A stretch of DNA of 64,000 bases from contig CM045745.1 in NCBI GenBank assembly GCA_024760905.1, positions 18,248,782-18,312,781 on the forward strand. Direction: 5' to 3'. This DNA comes from Plotosus lineatus (taxonomy: Eukaryota; Chordata; Actinopteri; Siluriformes; Plotosidae). The notes under the pieces are model-generated. The model was not told where the DNA came from. It was given only the letters and a program-made list of their open reading frames with translations, and made no database searches. Shown one piece after another: positions 60,731-64,000 of the stretch (position 1 is its first letter; every line of letters begins with the position of its first letter). Made by a program: the position numbers and the translations under genes.

Positions 60731-63716
60731 AGAAGGTCCCGCCGATGTGCGCGTCGGGAACGTGGCTGCCGACCTCGGCATCGCTTCCGGCTCCGGGGAC
60801 GTGACATTCACCCTTGAGTCCGGGTCCGAATTCTTCAAGATCGACAACATCACCGGCGACTTAAGTACCAACGAGCGACGCATTGATCGCGAGAAGTTGC
60901 AGCAGTGTCAGATGATATTTGACGAGAACGAGTGCTTTATAGACTTCGAGGTGTCCGTGATCGGACCCGCGCAGAGCTGGGTAGACCTGTTCGAAGGCAA
61001 GGTCATCATTTTGGACATCAACGACAACACGCCGTCTTTTCCGTCACCTGTGCTCACGCTGTCCGTGGAGGAAAACAGGCCGATCGGAACTCTTTACCTC
61101 TTGCCAACGGCCACGGACAGGGACTTCGGCAGAAACGGGATCGAGAGGTACGAGTTAATTCAGGACGGCGGAGAAAGCTCGGTGCGCCGGATCGGCTCTG
61201 GAGGCTCCGCCAACGTCGACTCTCACGCGGGCAAGAGAAGGTTTGATGACGGCGCGAGTCGAAGTAGTGTGTTTGAACTTCAGGTCGCTGATACCACAGA
61301 CGGCGAAAAGCAGCCGCAGCTGATTATTAAAGGCGCACTGGACAGAGAACAGCGCGATTCCTACGAGCTGACTCTGCGCGTCAGGGACGGCGGCGACCCC
61401 CCGCGCTCCTCTCAAGCCATCCTCAGAGTGATGATTACAGATGTGAATGACAACAGCCCGCGTTTTGAGAAGAGCGTGTATGAGGCAGATCTACCCGAGA
61501 ACAGTTCCCCTGGCGCCCCCATCCTCCAGCTAAAGGCAATGGATGCTGATGTTGGGGTTAATGGCCAGATTGAATATGTTTTTGGTGCAGCCACTGAATC
61601 AGTGCGGCGACTGCTGCGGTTGGATGAGAGCACAGGCTGGCTGAGTGTATTACATCGGATTGATCGCGAGGAAGTGAGTCAGCTGCGGTTTACAGTCATG
61701 GCCCGTGACCGTGGTCAACCTCCCAAGACAGACAAAGCGACCATGATCATCAACATTAAAGATGAAAACGACAACGTCCCAAACATTGACATCAGAAAAA
61801 TTGGACGCATTTACCTGAGAGACGGCGTGGCGAATGTAGCAGAGGACGTAGTGGTGGACACACCTATTGCACTGGTGCAAGTATCTGATCGGGACAAGGG
61901 ACCAAATGGTGTTGTGACATGCACTGTGGTTGGTGATGTGCCTTTCCAACTGAAGCCTGCAAGTGAGATCGAGGGTGACATGAACAAAAAGAAATATTTC
62001 CTGCACACATCAGCACCACTCGACTATGAGGTCACGCAGGAGTACAATGTTGTCATAGTTGCTGTGGATTCAGGCAGCCCCAGTTTGTCTGCAAACAACT
62101 CATTAATCGTGAAAGTTGGGGACATAAATGACAACCCACCAATCTTTAGTAAAACTACAATGGAGGTCTCATTTGCAGAGAACAATGCTCCTGGAGAACG
62201 TGTGTTGACTATCGTGGCCTTGGATGCTGACAGTGGCAAAAATGCAGAAATATCATATTCACTGGACTTGTCTGTCAATGGAATCTTTTCCATTGACCAA
62301 GACAGCGGTGACATCCGTGTGAACACAATACTTGATAGAGAGCAAACTGAGCGATATGACTTCAAAGTGATCGCCAAAGACAAAGGTGTGCCTGTTTTGC
62401 AAGGCTCAGCTACAGTGGTGGTATTTGTGACAGACAAGAACGATAACGAACCCAAGTTTATGCAAGATGTTTTTACTTTCTACGTGCCAGAGAACCAGCA
62501 ACCCAACAGTCCTGTAGGCATGGTAACAGTAATGGATGCAGATAAGGGACATAATGCCGAGATGAGCCTCTACATTGAAGAAGAGGAAGATATCTTCTCC
62601 ATTGAAAACAACACTGGAACCATCTTTTCAACTGTCGCATTCGACCGTGAACAAAAAAACACCTACTCGTTTCGTGTCAAGGCCGTTGATAGTGGGGAAC
62701 CATCTCGATCTGCCACAGCCACTGTCTCACTTTTTGTGATGGACAAAAATGATAACCCACCAACGGTCACTTTTCCCTTGAACAGCTCTTATATACTGTT
62801 GACTCCCTCAAGCAATCTGAGGACAGACGTGACGACAGTTAAAGCCACTGATACTGATACAGGTGTCAATGCTGACCTTAGCTTTAGCATAGTCGGAGGT
62901 AATCCCTTCAAGTTATTTGAGATTCTTCCCACCACTGGTGTTATTTCATTAGTTAGCAAACTTGAAAAGAAACACCATGGCCTTCATCGCTTGGTGGTAC
63001 AAGTTAATGACAGCGGTGTTCCCTCACAGAGCACCACCACACTGGTGCATGTCTATGTCAACGAAACTCTCTTCAACACCACAATAGTTAAAGCCAAAAT
63101 TGCCAAGAGCCTTGGTACGCCGCTTAATTCCGACATTGCCGGAGACCCCAATTATGACCTCGGGAAACAGCGTTTAAGTATTGCAATCGGAGTGGTGTCT
63201 GGCATCATGATCGTCATCCTCAGTATCCTGATTGTGGTCATGGCCCGCTACTGCAGGCAGAAGAACAAGAACGGATATGAGGCTGGTAAGAAAGACCATG
63301 AGGACTTTTTCACCCCACAGCAGCATGACAAGAATAAGAAACCTAAAAAGGACAAGAACAAAAGAAAGTCTAAGCAGCCTCTGTACAGCAGTATTGTCAC
63401 AGTTGAAGCATCAAAGCCGAATGGACAGCGATATGATGGCATCAATGAGAAACTCTCCGACAGCCCTGGAATGGGACGTTATCGCTCTGTCAATGGCGGG
63501 CCTGGAAGCCCAGACCTTGCCCGCCACTACAAGTCCAGCTCGCCTCTACCTACTGTTCAGCTTCATCCACAGTCACCCACAGCAGGGAAAAAGCATCAGG
63601 CTGTTCAGGATCTGCCACCGGCCAACACCTTTGTGGGCACCGGAGATAACATATCAATTGGATCCGACCATTGCTCTGAATATAGCAGCCAAACTCTGAA
63701 CAAGTACAACAAACAG
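60627..63716 (+). CDS. pcdh7: protocadherin-7, large first coding exon (partial gene)
   Basis: This exon encodes 1030 residues of a delta-1 protocadherin, a calcium-dependent homophilic adhesion receptor of the plasma membrane. The start ATG has A at -3 and opens a signal peptide (about residues 1-25). Seven cadherin repeats follow at roughly 26-137, 138-280, 281-388, 389-508, 509-611, 612-714 and 715-820, recognisable by DRE, DxD and DxNDN calcium motifs such as LDINDNTPSF and TDVNDNSPRF. One membrane helix lies at about 850-873, followed by a basic lysine-rich stretch and a serine-rich tail containing HCSEYS. N-glycosylation sequons include N74, N490, N661, N719, N794, N812 and N817. The exon closes with codon 1030 (Gln) at the donor CAG|GTAAG, phase 0, as expected for PCDH7, whose remaining cytoplasmic tail lies on later exons outside the window. 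Near-continuous similarity to vertebrate PCDH7 as I know it supports the name; the a/b teleost paralogue cannot be assigned. No frameshift or internal stop is present. Confidence 0.96.
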
Positions 63717-64000
63717 GTAAGAACCTATCTTATCTGGTTATCCTTCAACATTGTTTGCATTCCTTTTTTTTTTTTTTCTTAAACTCCTTTTCTTGTATTA
63801 ATGATTTACTCGTGTGGATCATAGTTCTATGATGTTTTATTCGTCTTTTTTCTCTAAACCGATCAGTTAATAATGGCATGACATGTAATTAATCAGGAAA
63901 ATGACATATTAATCAGGGACATCTGAGCCTGCTGTGCTAACCTCTTGCTCTGGATATGTGGTGCTCTTGTGAGGCGGTGTTCACAATGCAGCTGAGGTGT
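63717..64000 (+). other. pcdh7: start of pcdh7 intron 1
   Basis: The donor GTAAGA follows the last codon of the first exon. If the intron is retained, the frame stays open for 21 more codons (VRTYLIWLSF and onward, ending in a phenylalanine run) and stops at 63780-63782. The rest of the segment is AT-rich with a poly-T tract and shows no other feature. The intron continues beyond the window. Confidence 0.85.

Noticed and set aside
61155..62455. Several minus-strand ORFs within the pcdh7 exon
   Set aside because: Shadows of the conserved protocadherin frame; no independent motif or start context.

Overview
The window looks like AT-rich, repeat-dense intergenic DNA from a teleost fish. It ends in the first coding exon of one real gene, protocadherin-7 (pcdh7), at 60627-63716 on the + strand. 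Fish origin is inferred from the mobile elements: an RTE-type LINE family with the C-terminal signature [12 protein letters not shown]2-type LINEs, Tc1 and pogo-like DNA transposons, a Charlie-like hAT, and tRNA-headed SINEs with LINE-derived tails. Very long (TA)n and (CA)n arrays fit the same picture. A catfish or other ostariophysan is plausible, but the species cannot be fixed from sequence alone. No other host gene, tRNA, rRNA or CRISPR array is supported.

Layout. 0-10 kb holds a full-length SINE of family A, a 1.27-kb pogo-like MITE, partial SINEs, an L2-type LINE with an RTE LINE nested in it, and a second pogo-like MITE. 10-20 kb holds Ty3/gypsy fragments, a frame-broken APE/RT LINE, a mosaic of end-less fragments near 13-14 kb, and a gypsy 3' half with its 3' LTR. 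20-33 kb is dominated by microsatellites, two SINEs in TA arrays, a long decayed RTE LINE copy and two inverted repeats. 33-45 kb holds an RT-bearing LINE fragment, a pogo-like element split by an RTE insertion, the RTE copy with a long RT ORF, a three-level nest (SINE-B containing SINE-A and a hAT), and a SINE-B with perfect target duplications. 45-52 kb holds a second pogo-like element and a Tc1 element split by a near-full-length RTE LINE. 52-58 kb is mostly unannotatable AT-rich DNA with simple repeats and SINE fragments. 58-60.6 kb is the CpG-richer upstream and leader region of pcdh7, crossed by (CA)n and (GA)n tracts.

How the parts relate. The mobile elements form a parasite chain. SINE-A carries pieces of both ends of the RTE LINE, while SINE-B has the same tRNA-like head and body but an L2-type tail, so one SINE body appears to have exploited two unrelated LINE machineries. 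Target-site duplications found here date several insertions relative to each other. The pcdh7 exon encodes a signal peptide, seven cadherin repeats, one membrane helix and a cytoplasmic stretch, and ends at a phase-0 splice donor. Most other open reading frames are microsatellite translations or shadows of decayed transposons.
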